Positions 15,423-24,199 are shown, counted from the first letter of the stretch. The stretch is 64,000 nt of DNA from Bradyrhizobium sp. MOS002 (GCF_003020115.1 NZ_PYFX01000001.1:821501-885500); one strand, 5' to 3'. Notes: generated from the letters alone by a model not told the origin. Numbers and translations are program-made.

Positions 15423-17492
15423 ATGTCCGTCGACGACAGGCCCACGCTCAGCGCTCCCGACGACGATCCCTGGCTCTGGCTGGAGGAGATCGAAGGCAAA
15501 CAGGCGCTCGATTTCGTCACGCGGCAGAACAGCCTGACACTCGACGCGTTCGGCGGGGCCGCCTTCGCGCGCGACCGCGATATCCTCGCGGCGATCTACG
15601 ATCGTCCCGACAACATTCCCTATGTCAGCCGCCGCGGCGACGAACTGCACAATCTCTGGAAGGACGCCACAAACCCGCGCGGCCTGTGGCGGAAGACTTC
15701 GCTCGCCGAGTTTCGCAAGCCGCATCCCACGTGGGAGATCATGCTGGATGTCGACCAGCTCGCCGCGCGCGAAGGCGAGGACTGGCTGCTGAGCGGCATC
15801 ACCACGCAGAAGGGAAGCGCGCGGGCGATTTTGAGCCTGTCACGCGGTGGCAGCGACGCCGTCAACTTGCGAGAATTCGACCTCGACACCAAGAGTTTCG
15901 TTGCGGACGGATTTGTGCTGTCGGAAGCCAAGGGCGGCGCCGATTGGCTCGATGTCGACACGCTGCTGCTGTCGAGCGCCCATGGCGAGGGCATGGCGAC
16001 GAGCTCGGGATATTCGCGAACGGTTCGCCTGTGGCGGCGCGGCCAGCCTGTCGATCAGGCACAAATGATCATCGAGACCACGGCCGATCATATGGCGATC
16101 TCCGGCATGGTCGACGACACCGCTGCGGCCCCGCGCAGCTGGATCATCGACCAGATCGATTTCTTCAATCATGCGATCTGGCTGCGCGACGCAGACGGCA
16201 CGACGACGAAGCTCGATTTGCCGACCGGCATCTGGATGCAGGCGCATGGCGACTGGTTCGCGATGAAGCTGCGGGAAGCCTGGTCGATCGAGGGCAGAAC
16301 CTATGCCGCCGACGCCGTGCTCGGCATGTCGCTCTCGGCATTCCTCGCCGGCAGCCGCGATTTCGCGGTCCTGTTCGAGCCGGAATCTCGCCGCGCCCTG
16401 CAAGGTCTGTTCTGGGCCGGGGGCAGGCTGGTGCTGTCGATCCTCGACGAGCTCCAGCCGCAATTCGAGATCTGCACGCCGTCCGCCAAAAGCTGGGGCC
16501 GTGAGACACTCGGCGGTCTCCCGCAAATCGGCGTCGTCGACATCTGGCCGCTCGACCGCCATCCCTCCGAGAGCAATGGCGACCTGCTTGCCAATGTGCA
16601 GGATCCGCTGACGCCGCCGTCGCTGCTGCTGATCGAGCGCGGCGTCGCGAGCCCGACCGTGTTGAAGCAGGCGCCGAAGACTTTCACCGCCGACGGCCTT
16701 GTGGTGACCCAGCACGAGGCGATCTCGATCGACGGCGAGCGCATCCCCTATGTGCAGACGGGCCCCACCGGCGAGACCGGCGATGCACCGGTCTATATGA
16801 GCGCCTATGGCGGCTTCGCCCATTCGGTGAAGCCGTATTACAACTCGTCGCTCGGCAAGCTGTGGCTGGAGCGCGGCGGCACGACGGTACAGGCGAATTT
16901 GCGCGGCGGCGGCGAATTCGGCACCCGCTGGCACGATGCCGGCCGGCTCGCCGGCAAGAAACTGTCGCATGATGATTTCGCAGCCGTCGCCGCCGATCTC
17001 GTCCGCCGCGGCGTGACGACGGCAAAGCGCATCGCCGCACAGGGCGGATCGAACGGCGGCATCCTCATCACCAACATGCTGGTGCGCTACCCCGAACGTT
17101 TCGGCGCGCTGTTCTGCACCATCCCGCTGATCGACATGCGCCGCTACACGAAGCTGCTCGCCGGCGCGAGCTGGATCGCGGAATATGGCGATCCCGACAA
17201 GCCGGAGGAGTGGGACTGGCTGAAGACCTACTCCGCCTATCACAACGTCAAAGCCGGCCAACCCTATCCGCCAATCCTGATCGCCACTACGCGGCGCGAC
17301 GACCGTGTCCATCCCGGGCATGCGCGCAAGATGGCCGCAAAGCTCCAGGCCATGGGCTACGAGGCCTGGTTCTACGAGCCTGAAGCGGGCGGCCACGGCT
17401 ACGGCAAGGACAACAAGGAGCGCGCGGGGTTCGAGGTGATCGGCTTCCGGTTCTTGAAGGACAAGATCGGCTGGCGGGACGGCGAGGGCTGA
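15423..17492 (+). CDS. S9 family prolyl oligopeptidase
   Basis: This 689-residue protein has the N-terminal beta-propeller region and the C-terminal alpha/beta hydrolase domain of prolyl oligopeptidases. The opening segment DDDPWLWLEEIEGKQALDFV is characteristic. The nucleophile elbow reads AQGGSNGGIL, giving GGSNGG in the GxSxGG pattern. The acid lies near TTRRDDRVHPGHARKM and the histidine in EAGGHGYGKD. No signal peptide is seen with this start, so it should be cytoplasmic. The ATG at 15423 has CCGGAG upstream and matches the family N-terminus; in-frame sequence continues further upstream. It cleaves short proline-containing peptides. Confidence 0.92.
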   Translation: MSVDDRPTLSAPDDDPWLWLEEIEGKQALDFVTRQNSLTLDAFGGAAFARDRDILAAIYDRPDNIPYVSRRGDELHNLWKDATNPRGLWRKTSLAEFRKPHPTWEIMLDVDQLAAREGEDWLLSGITTQKGSARAILSLSRGGSDAVNLREFDLDTKSFVADGFVLSEAKGGADWLDVDTLLLSSAHGEGMATSSGYSRTVRLWRRGQPVDQAQMIIETTADHMAISGMVDDTAAAPRSWIIDQIDFFNHAIWLRDADGTTTKLDLPTGIWMQAHGDWFAMKLREAWSIEGRTYAADAVLGMSLSAFLAGSRDFAVLFEPESRRALQGLFWAGGRLVLSILDELQPQFEICTPSAKSWGRETLGGLPQIGVVDIWPLDRHPSESNGDLLANVQDPLTPPSLLLIERGVASPTVLKQAPKTFTADGLVVTQHEAISIDGERIPYVQTGPTGETGDAPVYMSAYGGFAHSVKPYYNSSLGKLWLERGGTTVQANLRGGGEFGTRWHDAGRLAGKKLSHDDFAAVAADLVRRGVTTAKRIAAQGGSNGGILITNMLVRYPERFGALFCTIPLIDMRRYTKLLAGASWIAEYGDPDKPEEWDWLKTYSAYHNVKAGQPYPPILIATTRRDDRVHPGHARKMAAKLQAMGYEAWFYEPEAGGHGYGKDNKERAGFEVIGFRFLKDKIGWRDGEG

Positions 17493-17517
17493 TCGCTTCA
17501 CTACGTGAGGCGTGCAC

Positions 17518-17670
17518 CTCTCTCATTCCCTCCCCCCTTGTGGGGGAGGGGCAGGGAGAGGGGGTTACGCGGGGACTCTCTCGATTTGCGGGCGCGACTC
17601 GGTCGCAGATGGATAGACCGTTTCTTGGGCCACCCCTCTCCCCCGCCCTCCCCCACAAGGGGGGAGGGAG
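17518..17670. repeat. Family C palindromic repeat, paired
   Basis: Two inverted hairpins with CCCTCCCCCC and GGGGGGAGGG arms flank about 90 bases. The left arm repeats the text at 1161 almost exactly, including the following GGGGCAGGGAGAGGGG. It fills the convergent gap between the S9 peptidase and the DUF938 gene. Confidence 0.8.
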
Positions 17671-17715
17671 CGCACTGCCATCGTGGCGTGCACCCAGACA
17701 TAAGTCAGCAACGCC

Positions 17716-18390
17716 TCAACCCCGCGCAAACACCAGCGTCAAATTATTCGCCGGCATGTCGATCGTATCGACGAGGCGAAGACCAACGCCGCGCGCGAGC
17801 GCTTCGACATCGGCGATATCACGCACGCCCCAATCGGGATTGCCTTCACGCAAGGACGTATCGAACACGGCGTTGCTGAGCGCGATGTGCTTGCCGCCGC
17901 GCTTGAACGGGCCGTAGAGGAACAGCTTGCCGTCGGCCCGCAAATAGCGGCCGGCGCCGGCGAACAGGCCCTCGGCGACGCTCCATGGCGCGATGTGGAT
18001 GACATTGGCGCAGAACACTGCCGCAAGACTCGACGGAGCCTGCCCGCTGTTCATCTCCGGGCACCAGTCGGGATCGGTGAGATCGATCCGCAGCGGAGAG
18101 CGGATGTTTTTCAGGCCTGAATGAACGCGCCAGGCCTCGATGCTCTTGAGGTGGCGCTGGTTGAGATCGCTGGGCCACCAGATCAGGCCGGGCGTGTGAC
18201 GGGCGAAATAGACCACGTGCTGGCCGGTTCCGCTGCCGAGCTCGACCACGTTGCCAGTGCAGCCGGCGAGATGCTTTTCCAGTACCGCCCAGAGCGGCTC
18301 GTGATTGCGATGAAATGCCGGTGCGTCGAGCCGCCCATCGGACTCGACCCGACCGCCATCCCTGCCGAATTCGACGACATATTCAGCCAA
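17716..18390 (-). CDS. DUF938 SAM-dependent methyltransferase-like protein
   Basis: This protein of about 224 residues carries SAM-binding motif I as VVELGSGTGQHVVYFA, and the family hallmark NHEPLWAVLEKHL near the N-terminus. These features identify DUF938. A TTG at 18390 preceded by AAGGGGA is the most likely start; a longer GTG start at 18480 would add 30 residues without family likeness. The target of methylation is unknown. The gene is transcribed away from soxX across a 246-base promoter region, with no known functional tie to Sox. Confidence 0.82.
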   Translation of the reverse strand: MAEYVVEFGRDGGRVESDGRLDAPAFHRNHEPLWAVLEKHLAGCTGNVVELGSGTGQHVVYFARHTPGLIWWPSDLNQRHLKSIEAWRVHSGLKNIRSPLRIDLTDPDWCPEMNSGQAPSSLAAVFCANVIHIAPWSVAEGLFAGAGRYLRADGKLFLYGPFKRGGKHIALSNAVFDTSLREGNPDWGVRDIADVEALARGVGLRLVDTIDMPANNLTLVFARG

Positions 18391-18636
18391 GTGAGGTCCC
18401 CTTGAAAAAACGAGAACGCGATGAAAACAGGATGAGCGCCCAAACGCCCTGGAAACAGCCGGCCCGCGCCCACGGACCAAATCGGTCGTACAAATAATCT
18501 CTTCAGTTGCAATGCGGAAGATATTAACTCCATTTCGTCGCGTGAATAGTCTTGATTGTCAGGCGGTCCCCTTTGTGCTTTGGAACGCTTCTATTTCGCG
18601 ATCGAGACCATCGGTATAACGCCTCGGAATGACGCC

Positions 18637-18990
18637 TTGACCGCCTTTTCCCGGACGCCTGTCCTGTTCATTCTGCTGGCCATTGCCGCCGGCCTCGCCA
18701 GCCCGGCGTGGGCGCAGTCCGCTGTGGCCGACGGCCAGAAACTCGCGTTCGACCGCGGCAAGGGCAATTGCCTGACCTGCCATGTCATCAGGGGTGGCGA
18801 CCTGCCGGGAACGATCGGGCCGGAACTGAAGGACCTCAAGGCCAAGTACCCCGATCGCAACGAGCTGGCCGCGATCATCTTCGACGAGACCAAACGCAAT
18901 CCGCAGACCATGATGCCGCCGTTCGGCCGGAACCGGATTTTGACCGAACAGGAGATCAGCGCGATCGTTGATTTCCTGCAGACCCTGTGA
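18637..18990 (+). CDS. soxX: Sulfur oxidation c-type cytochrome SoxX
   Basis: With a TTG start at 18637 the product is 117 residues, beginning with a signal peptide that ends at ASPAWAQ (about residue 26). One heme site, CLTCH at 45-49, and a probable axial methionine in QTMMPPFG fit SoxX. It pairs with SoxA to form the heme protein that attaches thiosulfate to SoxY in the periplasm. The frame is open upstream to 18556 (another TTG), but the extra residues precede the signal peptide and look non-coding. It is the first gene of soxXYZA-K-B. Confidence 0.9.
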   Translation: MTAFSRTPVLFILLAIAAGLASPAWAQSAVADGQKLAFDRGKGNCLTCHVIRGGDLPGTIGPELKDLKAKYPDRNELAAIIFDETKRNPQTMMPPFGRNRILTEQEISAIVDFLQTL

Positions 18991-19027
18991 CTTCAGGCAC
19001 GCCAAGAGATGGGTTAGGAGACCTGAG

Positions 19028-19519
19028 ATGACCACACTCCCCGGCCCGACCGCGACGCGGCGCCTGATCCTTCAGGGCGCAGCCTCAGTCGCGCTGCTCG
19101 GCCTCGGCAATCTGCCGTTCGGCGCCGCTCCCGCGCGCGCCGCGGCCAACGACAAATATCCGGAAGAAGCGTTCAAGCAGAAGAGCGAGGCGGACGCCAT
19201 CAAGGCGCTGTACGGCCAAACCGCCGAGCCGTCCGACAAGGTCAAGCTGGACGCCCCCGAGATCGCCGAGAACGGCGGTGTCGTACCGATCTCGGTGACG
19301 ACGACGCTCGACAAGGTCACCTCGATCTCGTTCTTCGTGGCCGAGAACCCGAGCGCGCTGGCCGCGAGCTACACGATTCCCGAAGGCACGATCCCTGCTG
19401 TCGCCAACCGGCTGAAGATGGCCAAGACCACCAACGTCGTTGCGATCGTGGAGGCCGACGGCAAGCTCTACAGCGCGACCAAAGAGGTCAAGGTCACCGT
19501 CGGCGGCTGCGGCGGCTAA
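19028..19519 (+). CDS. soxY: Thiosulfate oxidation carrier protein SoxY
   Basis: This 163-residue protein carries a Tat-type leader (TRRLILQG then a hydrophobic stretch ending APARAAA). It finishes with GGCGG, the flexible C-terminal arm whose cysteine holds sulfur intermediates. The beta-sandwich core includes DAPEIAENGGVVPISV, typical of the family. The ATG at 19028 follows GGAGACCTGAG. It forms a heterodimer with SoxZ, encoded 15 bases downstream. It is the substrate carrier on which SoxXA and SoxB act. Confidence 0.95.
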   Translation: MTTLPGPTATRRLILQGAASVALLGLGNLPFGAAPARAAANDKYPEEAFKQKSEADAIKALYGQTAEPSDKVKLDAPEIAENGGVVPISVTTTLDKVTSISFFVAENPSALAASYTIPEGTIPAVANRLKMAKTTNVVAIVEADGKLYSATKEVKVTVGGCGG

Positions 19520-19534
19520 GCGAGGAAGATCGAG

Positions 19535-19846
19535 ATGGCATCCAGCATTCGCGTCCGCGCCACCGCCAACGGCGACATCACCGAGGTGCAGGCGCTGATC
19601 CAGCACCCCATGGATACCGGCTTCGTCAAGGACGCCAAAGGCGAGCTGATCCCGGCGCATTACATCCAGCAGCTGAAATTCGAATGTAACGGCAAGGACG
19701 TCTTCGTTGCCGATTGGGGCACCGCGGTCTCGAAGGATCCCTACGTCAAGTTCAGCTTCAAGGGGGCCAAGAAAGGCGACGATCTCAAGGTCTCCTGGAC
19801 GGATAACAAGGGTGGGTCGGACACGATCACCGCGAAGATCTCGTGA
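19535..19846 (+). CDS. soxZ: Thiosulfate oxidation carrier complex protein SoxZ
   Basis: This 103-residue protein lacks a signal peptide, as is usual for SoxZ, which is exported bound to SoxY. HPMDTGFVKDAKGELIPAHY near residue 24 and the C-terminal WTDNKGGSDTITAKIS are family landmarks. The stop codon overlaps the soxA start by one base, pointing to coupled translation. Confidence 0.95.
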   Translation: MASSIRVRATANGDITEVQALIQHPMDTGFVKDAKGELIPAHYIQQLKFECNGKDVFVADWGTAVSKDPYVKFSFKGAKKGDDLKVSWTDNKGGSDTITAKIS

Positions 19847-20709
19847 TGAAGGCCCGCACCTCCATCCTGTTTGGTTCGTTGAGCGCCGCGCTCGTCGCGT
19901 TGGCCCTCACCTCTCCGCGCGTGGTGGCGGCCGACAAGGTCGATCCCGTCGCCGATGCGAGAGCGTTCCAGAACTTCTTCTTCCAGAAATTCCCCGATGT
20001 GAAGCACGAGGATTTCGTCAACGGCCCCTATTCCATGAACGAGGACATGAAGCGGCAGTGGCAGGAGAAGGAGGAATTCCCGCCCTACGAGTTCGCGCTC
20101 GACGCCGGCAAGGAGATGTTCGCGACCCCGTTCAAGAACGGCAAGACCTATGCCGACTGCTTCCCGAACGGCGGCGTCGGCATCCGCCAGAACTATCCTT
20201 ATTTCGACGAGAAGGAAGGCAAGGTCGTCACCTTGGAGCTGGCGCTCAACCGCTGCCGCGAGGCCAATGGCGAGGCGCCCTATTCCTACGTCAAGGACGA
20301 GATGGCCTCGCTCACGGCCTACATGGCCTTCACCTCGCGCGGCAAGCCAATGGACATCAAGATCCCCGACGATCCTCGCGCGCTCGCAGCATTCGAGAAC
20401 GGCAAGCGCTATTTCTACACGCGCCGCGGCCAGATGAATTTCTCCTGCGCGAGCTGCCATGTGCAGAGCCCGGGCGAGCGCATCCGCGCCGAGATCCTGG
20501 CGCCAGCACTCGGCATTTTGAACGCGATGCCGATCTACCGCTCCGAATGGAGCGGCATGGGCACGACCACCCGCCGCTTCGTCACTTGCAACAGCCAGAC
20601 CCGCGCGGTTCCGCTGGAGCCGCAGGCGGATGAATATCGCGACGTCGAATATTTCCTGTCCTACGTCGCCAACGGCCTGCCGATATCGGGACCGGGAGCG
20701 CGGCCATGA
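19846..20709 (+). CDS. soxA: Sulfur oxidation c-type cytochrome SoxA, single-heme form
   Basis: This 287-residue secreted protein is the catalytic partner of SoxX. It has one CxxCH heme site, C201-A-S-C-H205, and the active-site ligand cysteine C248 in RRFVTCNSQTRAVP. The N-terminal half keeps two lone cysteines, C105 and C137, where diheme SoxA proteins have a first heme; in single-heme forms these are thought to make a disulfide. The ATG at 19846 shares a base with the soxZ stop; a GTG one codon earlier is possible. SoxXA oxidatively couples thiosulfate to the SoxY cysteine. Confidence 0.94.
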   Translation: MKARTSILFGSLSAALVALALTSPRVVAADKVDPVADARAFQNFFFQKFPDVKHEDFVNGPYSMNEDMKRQWQEKEEFPPYEFALDAGKEMFATPFKNGKTYADCFPNGGVGIRQNYPYFDEKEGKVVTLELALNRCREANGEAPYSYVKDEMASLTAYMAFTSRGKPMDIKIPDDPRALAAFENGKRYFYTRRGQMNFSCASCHVQSPGERIRAEILAPALGILNAMPIYRSEWSGMGTTTRRFVTCNSQTRAVPLEPQADEYRDVEYFLSYVANGLPISGPGARP

Positions 20710-21032
20710 AGCGGTCACTTGCTTGCGCCATGGTGCTTGCCCTGCTGCTCGCCTTTTCGTTCGCCTTGGACGTCGCGCCGGCGCGCGCGGCAAATGAGGC
20801 GGACTACAAGACGGCCTATTCCGCCGCCGAAGCCGCTTCAAAGGAGGCCGCCAGCTTGCGCCACCAATGGACCGTGACCGTCTCGGTGCTGGCCGCCGCA
20901 AAGAAGGCGGCCGATGGCGGCGATTTCGACCGCGCCGTGGCCGCAGCCAGGGAGGCCGAGGCGCTGGCGAAGGCGTCGATCTTCCAGGCCACGACCGAAA
21001 AAGAAGCCTGGAAGGCGATGGAAATCCGCTAG
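20706..21032 (+). CDS. Small secreted helical protein, SoxK/SoxXA-binding-like
   Basis: This 108-residue protein has a signal peptide ending around APARAAN (residue 29), followed by about 75 residues predicted helical and rich in Ala, Lys and Glu. Its ATG overlaps the soxA stop in ATGA. Size, helical make-up and place between soxA and soxB match the SoxXA-binding protein (SoxK/SAXB) described in some thiosulfate oxidisers. That protein binds SoxXA as a third subunit and increases its activity. There is no cysteine in the mature part. The assignment is mainly by position and composition. Confidence 0.72.
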   Translation: MKRSLACAMVLALLLAFSFALDVAPARAANEADYKTAYSAAEAASKEAASLRHQWTVTVSVLAAAKKAADGGDFDRAVAAAREAEALAKASIFQATTEKEAWKAMEIR

Positions 21033-21087
21033 ACTGTTCGCTCCTGCAACAGCCTTGCGACCATGAGAGGGCGCGGAGAATTTCTGG

Positions 21088-22839
21088 ATGGCGATCCGCC
21101 GCCGCGATTTCCTGAAGAATGCAGGCCTTGCTGCCGCATCGCTCAGCCTGCCGCGGCTTGCGCGCGGTGCTGAGGCCGCGAGCATTTACGACCTCGAACG
21201 GTTCGGCAATGCGCGCATCCTTCACCTCACCGACACGCACGCGCAGCTCAATCCGGTCTATTTTCGCGAACCCAGCGTCAATATCGGGATCGGCGAGATG
21301 GCGGGACGGCCGCCGCATCTGGTCGGCCGCGCCTTCCTCGACCATTTCGGCATCAGGCCCGACAGCGCCGACGCCTATGCCTTCAGCTGCTTCGAGTTCG
21401 AGAAGTCCGCAGGCCGCTTCGGCAAGCTCGGCGGCTTTGCCCATCTGAAGACGCTGATCGACCGCTTGCGCGGCGATGCCGGCGAAAAACACTCCGTGCT
21501 CGTTGACGGCGGCGATCTCTGGCAAGGCACGGGACTCGCCAACATGATGCAGGGCCGCGACATGGTCGAGGCCGCAAACCTGCTCGGTATCGAGGCGATG
21601 ACCGGGCATTGGGAATTCACCTACGGCGAGCAGGCGCTGCGCGACAATCTCGGACGCTTCAGGGGCGAGTTTCTGGCGCAGAACGTTTTTCTCACCGAGG
21701 AAGCCGCATTCAACGACGCCGCCGCCTTCGACAAGGCGACGGGGCGTGTGTTCAAGCCCTCCGTGATCAAGGAGCTCGGCGGCCATCGCGTCGCGATCGT
21801 CGGCCAGGCCTTCCCTTACGTGCCGATCGCGCATCCCAAACGGTTCACGCCGGACTGGACCTTCGGCATTCGCGAGGAAGAACTCCAGAAGCATGTCGAC
21901 GGCCTGCGCGGCACCGACAAGGTCGATGCAGTCATCCTGCTGTCGCACAACGGCATGGATGTCGATCTCAAGCTCGCAAGCCGCGTCACCGGCATCGACG
22001 TCATCCTCGGCGGCCATACCCATGATGCGATCCCGCAGCCAATCGCGGTGAAGAATGCGAGCGGCACGACGCTCGTCACCAATGCCGGCTCCAACGGAAA
22101 ATTCCTTGCCGTGCTCGATCTCGCGCTCGACAAGGGCAAGGTCAGCGACGTCAAATATCATCTGCTGCCGGTCTATTCCGAGCTGTTGAAACCCGATCCC
22201 GCGATGGCCGAACTGATCGGCCGGTTGCGGGCGCCCTTCGTCACCGACTGGTCGGAAAAGATCGCGACGCCCGATCGTCTGCTGTATCGACGCGACAATT
22301 TCGCCGGCCCGGTCGACGAGCTGATCTGCAGCGCGCTGCGCACCGAGCTCGACGCCGAGATCGCGCTGTCGCCGGGCTTCCGCTGGGGCGTCACTGGGCT
22401 CTCCGGCCAGGCGCTGACGATGGAGGATCTGCTCGCGGAAACCGCGATCAGCTATCCCGAGACCTATGTGCAGGAGATGACCGGCGCCCAGATCAAGGAC
22501 GTGCTGGAAGACGTCTGCGACAATCTCTTCAACGCCGATCCCTATTACCAGCAGGGCGGCGACATGGTGCGCGCCGGTGGGCTCAGCTACACCTGCATGC
22601 CGACGGCCGCGATCGGCAGCCGCATCTCGGAGCTGAAGCTCAATGGCGGCAAGGCGCTCAATGCCAGCCACCGCTACAAGGTCGCGGGCTGGGCCTCGGT
22701 CAACGGCCAGCACGGCGCGCCGGTGTGGGATGTGGTGGCAAAATATCTGCGCTCGGGCCGGATGTTTCAGGAGCGGCTCGGCTCAGGCGTCACGCTGAAA
22801 GGCGTCGAGGGCAATCCGGGCATCGCAGGACAGGGATGA
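21088..22839 (+). CDS. soxB: Thiosulfohydrolase SoxB
   Basis: This 583-residue protein starts with a twin-arginine signal (RRRDFLKNAG) and belongs to the 5'-nucleotidase-like dimanganese enzymes. Metal-site motifs are D49-T-H51 (HLTDTHAQL), DGGDLWQGTG with D143, MTGHWEFTYG around 171-180, LLSHNGMD and LGGHTHD. It hydrolyses the sulfone group from SoxY-bound thiosulfate as sulfate, leaving a SoxY persulfide. It closes the operon, and no soxC or soxD follows. Length agrees with the family's usual 560-590 residues. Confidence 0.96.
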   Translation: MAIRRRDFLKNAGLAAASLSLPRLARGAEAASIYDLERFGNARILHLTDTHAQLNPVYFREPSVNIGIGEMAGRPPHLVGRAFLDHFGIRPDSADAYAFSCFEFEKSAGRFGKLGGFAHLKTLIDRLRGDAGEKHSVLVDGGDLWQGTGLANMMQGRDMVEAANLLGIEAMTGHWEFTYGEQALRDNLGRFRGEFLAQNVFLTEEAAFNDAAAFDKATGRVFKPSVIKELGGHRVAIVGQAFPYVPIAHPKRFTPDWTFGIREEELQKHVDGLRGTDKVDAVILLSHNGMDVDLKLASRVTGIDVILGGHTHDAIPQPIAVKNASGTTLVTNAGSNGKFLAVLDLALDKGKVSDVKYHLLPVYSELLKPDPAMAELIGRLRAPFVTDWSEKIATPDRLLYRRDNFAGPVDELICSALRTELDAEIALSPGFRWGVTGLSGQALTMEDLLAETAISYPETYVQEMTGAQIKDVLEDVCDNLFNADPYYQQGGDMVRAGGLSYTCMPTAAIGSRISELKLNGGKALNASHRYKVAGWASVNGQHGAPVWDVVAKYLRSGRMFQERLGSGVTLKGVEGNPGIAGQG

Positions 22840-22890
22840 TGGATGCGGCCCTGAGCCTTTTGTCGGGGCAAAGCGTCGCGGCACACTCGG

Positions 22891-23028
22891 TGTCGTCGCC
22901 CGCGAAGGCGGGCGATCCAGGACTCCGAGACGGCGAGGGGTACGGAAAGGGCGCGGCGTACTGGATTCCCCGCCGGAGCCTGTCATCGGGCTCGCCGAAG
23001 GCGAGACCCGGTGGCGGGGAATGACAGC
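22891..23028. repeat. Family D palindromic repeat, longer variant
   Basis: The left hairpin CGCCCGCgaagGCGGGCG and the middle text resemble the copy at 8565. The right half instead ends with CCCCGCC/GGCGGGG arms around an extra CTCGCCgaagGCGAG hairpin. It may be a composite of two related repeats. Confidence 0.65.
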
Positions 23029-23129
23029 GGGGCTGAGGTGACGCCCACCGGCCCGTCCGGGAATAAAAATCTTCTAAATTTTCTCGCTTACACAGTCAAT
23101 TGCTTCTCTTATGGACCCGAAACGTAGTA

Positions 23130-23146
23130 GAATTTCGAGGTAATTC
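23130..23146. promoter_or_regulatory. Short inverted repeat upstream of the persulfide dioxygenase gene
   Basis: GAATT (23130-23134) and AATTC (23142-23146) form a 5-bp inverted repeat in an AT-rich stretch, 16 bases before the start codon. Related genes elsewhere are controlled by the sulfide/persulfide-sensing repressor BigR. Whether this is such a site is a guess. Confidence 0.25.
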
Positions 23147-23161
23147 ACGTCGGGTCTTCTC

Positions 23162-24199
23162 ATGATTTTCCGCCAACTCTTCGACAGTGTTTCCGGTACC
23201 TACAGCTATCTCCTGGCGAGCCGCCCCGGCGGCGAGGCGTTGATCCTCGATCCCGTGCTGGAGAAGGTCGACCGCTACTGCCAGCTGCTGCGCGAGCTCG
23301 ATCTCAAGCTTGTCAAGGCCGTGGACACGCATCTCCACGCCGACCACGTGACCGGCCTCGGCGAGCTGCGCGATCGCACCCATTGCATGACCGTGATGGG
23401 CGATCAGACCAAGGCCGACGTGGTGGCGATGCGGGTTGCCGACGGCGACAAGGTGACGATCGAGGGCCTGGCGCTCGACGTGATGTACACGCCCGGCCAC
23501 ACCGACGATTCCTATTCCTATTTGATGGGCGACCGCGTCTTCACCGGCGACACGCTGCTGATCCGCGGCACCGGCCGCACCGATTTCCAGAACGGCTCGT
23601 CGCGCGCGCAATACGATTCGATCTTCAACCGCCTGCTCAAGCTGCCGGACGAGACGATGGTGTTTCCGGCGCATGACTACAAGGGCGACACCGTCTCCAC
23701 CATCGGCGAGGAGAAGCGCTACAATCCGCGGCTCCAGGTGCGCTCGGTCGACGACTATATCGAGCTGATGGCCAATCTGAAGCTGCCCAACCCGAAGATG
23801 ATGGACGTCGCGGTGCCCGCCAACATGCATGTCGGCCTGCACCAGGAGGAGCTGGAGAAGGAGGGCCGTGCGCTGCGCGCCGTCGAGGCGATCCGCAGCC
23901 TCGGCCGTCCCGATATCCTGCTGGTCGATTTGCGCGAGACCAATGAGCGGATGAAGCACGGCATGCTCGAAGGCGCGCTGCATACGCCCTATCCGTCCGT
24001 CGAGGACAGCCTCAAGCCCGGCGGCATGCTGCGCGAGGTCGCGGCCGCCACTGGCCGCCGCGTCGTGTTCTTCTGCGCCTTCGGCGAACGCTCCGCGATG
24101 GCTGTCGCAGCCGCCAAGGAGGCCGGGCTCACCAACACCGCCCACATCGCCGGCGGCATCGATGCCTGGAAGAAGGCCGGCGGGCCGGTGGTACACTGA
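23162..24199 (+). CDS. Persulfide dioxygenase (ETHE1-like) fused to rhodanese
   Basis: This 345-residue protein joins a metallo-beta-lactamase-fold domain (about 1-235) to a rhodanese domain (about 250-345). The first has THLHADHVTG (H57, H59, D61, H62), H113 in TPGHTDDS and D130 in FTGDTLL, plus the ETHE1-like RGTGRTDFQNG. The second has a cysteine, C305, in VVFFCAFGERS at the catalytic-loop position. Such fusions oxidise glutathione persulfide to sulfite and shuttle sulfane sulfur. No signal peptide is visible, so it acts in the cytoplasm. Its place after soxB suggests a role in handling sulfane sulfur from thiosulfate. Confidence 0.9.
   Translation: MIFRQLFDSVSGTYSYLLASRPGGEALILDPVLEKVDRYCQLLRELDLKLVKAVDTHLHADHVTGLGELRDRTHCMTVMGDQTKADVVAMRVADGDKVTIEGLALDVMYTPGHTDDSYSYLMGDRVFTGDTLLIRGTGRTDFQNGSSRAQYDSIFNRLLKLPDETMVFPAHDYKGDTVSTIGEEKRYNPRLQVRSVDDYIELMANLKLPNPKMMDVAVPANMHVGLHQEELEKEGRALRAVEAIRSLGRPDILLVDLRETNERMKHGMLEGALHTPYPSVEDSLKPGGMLREVAAATGRRVVFFCAFGERSAMAVAAAKEAGLTNTAHIAGGIDAWKKAGGPVVH

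Larger units (their letters stand above)
22840..23161. other. 322-base gap after soxB: repeat plus AT-rich promoter region
   Basis: No gene is seen. The left part holds a family D repeat (22891-23028). The right part (23060-23161) is distinctly AT-richer than its surroundings and probably contains the promoter of the persulfide dioxygenase gene. Confidence 0.5.

Noticed and set aside
19741..22713. A 990-codon open frame on the minus strand opposite soxZ, soxA, soxK and soxB
   Set aside because: It lies entirely opposite clearly recognisable genes, has low-complexity Arg/Ala/Glu-rich text and matches no family. Long antisense frames are expected in GC-rich DNA with strong third-base bias.
23130..23146. 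A confirmed BigR operator upstream of the persulfide dioxygenase gene
   Set aside because: Only a 5-bp inverted repeat is visible and no bigR gene is in the window, so it is listed only as a weak regulatory candidate.
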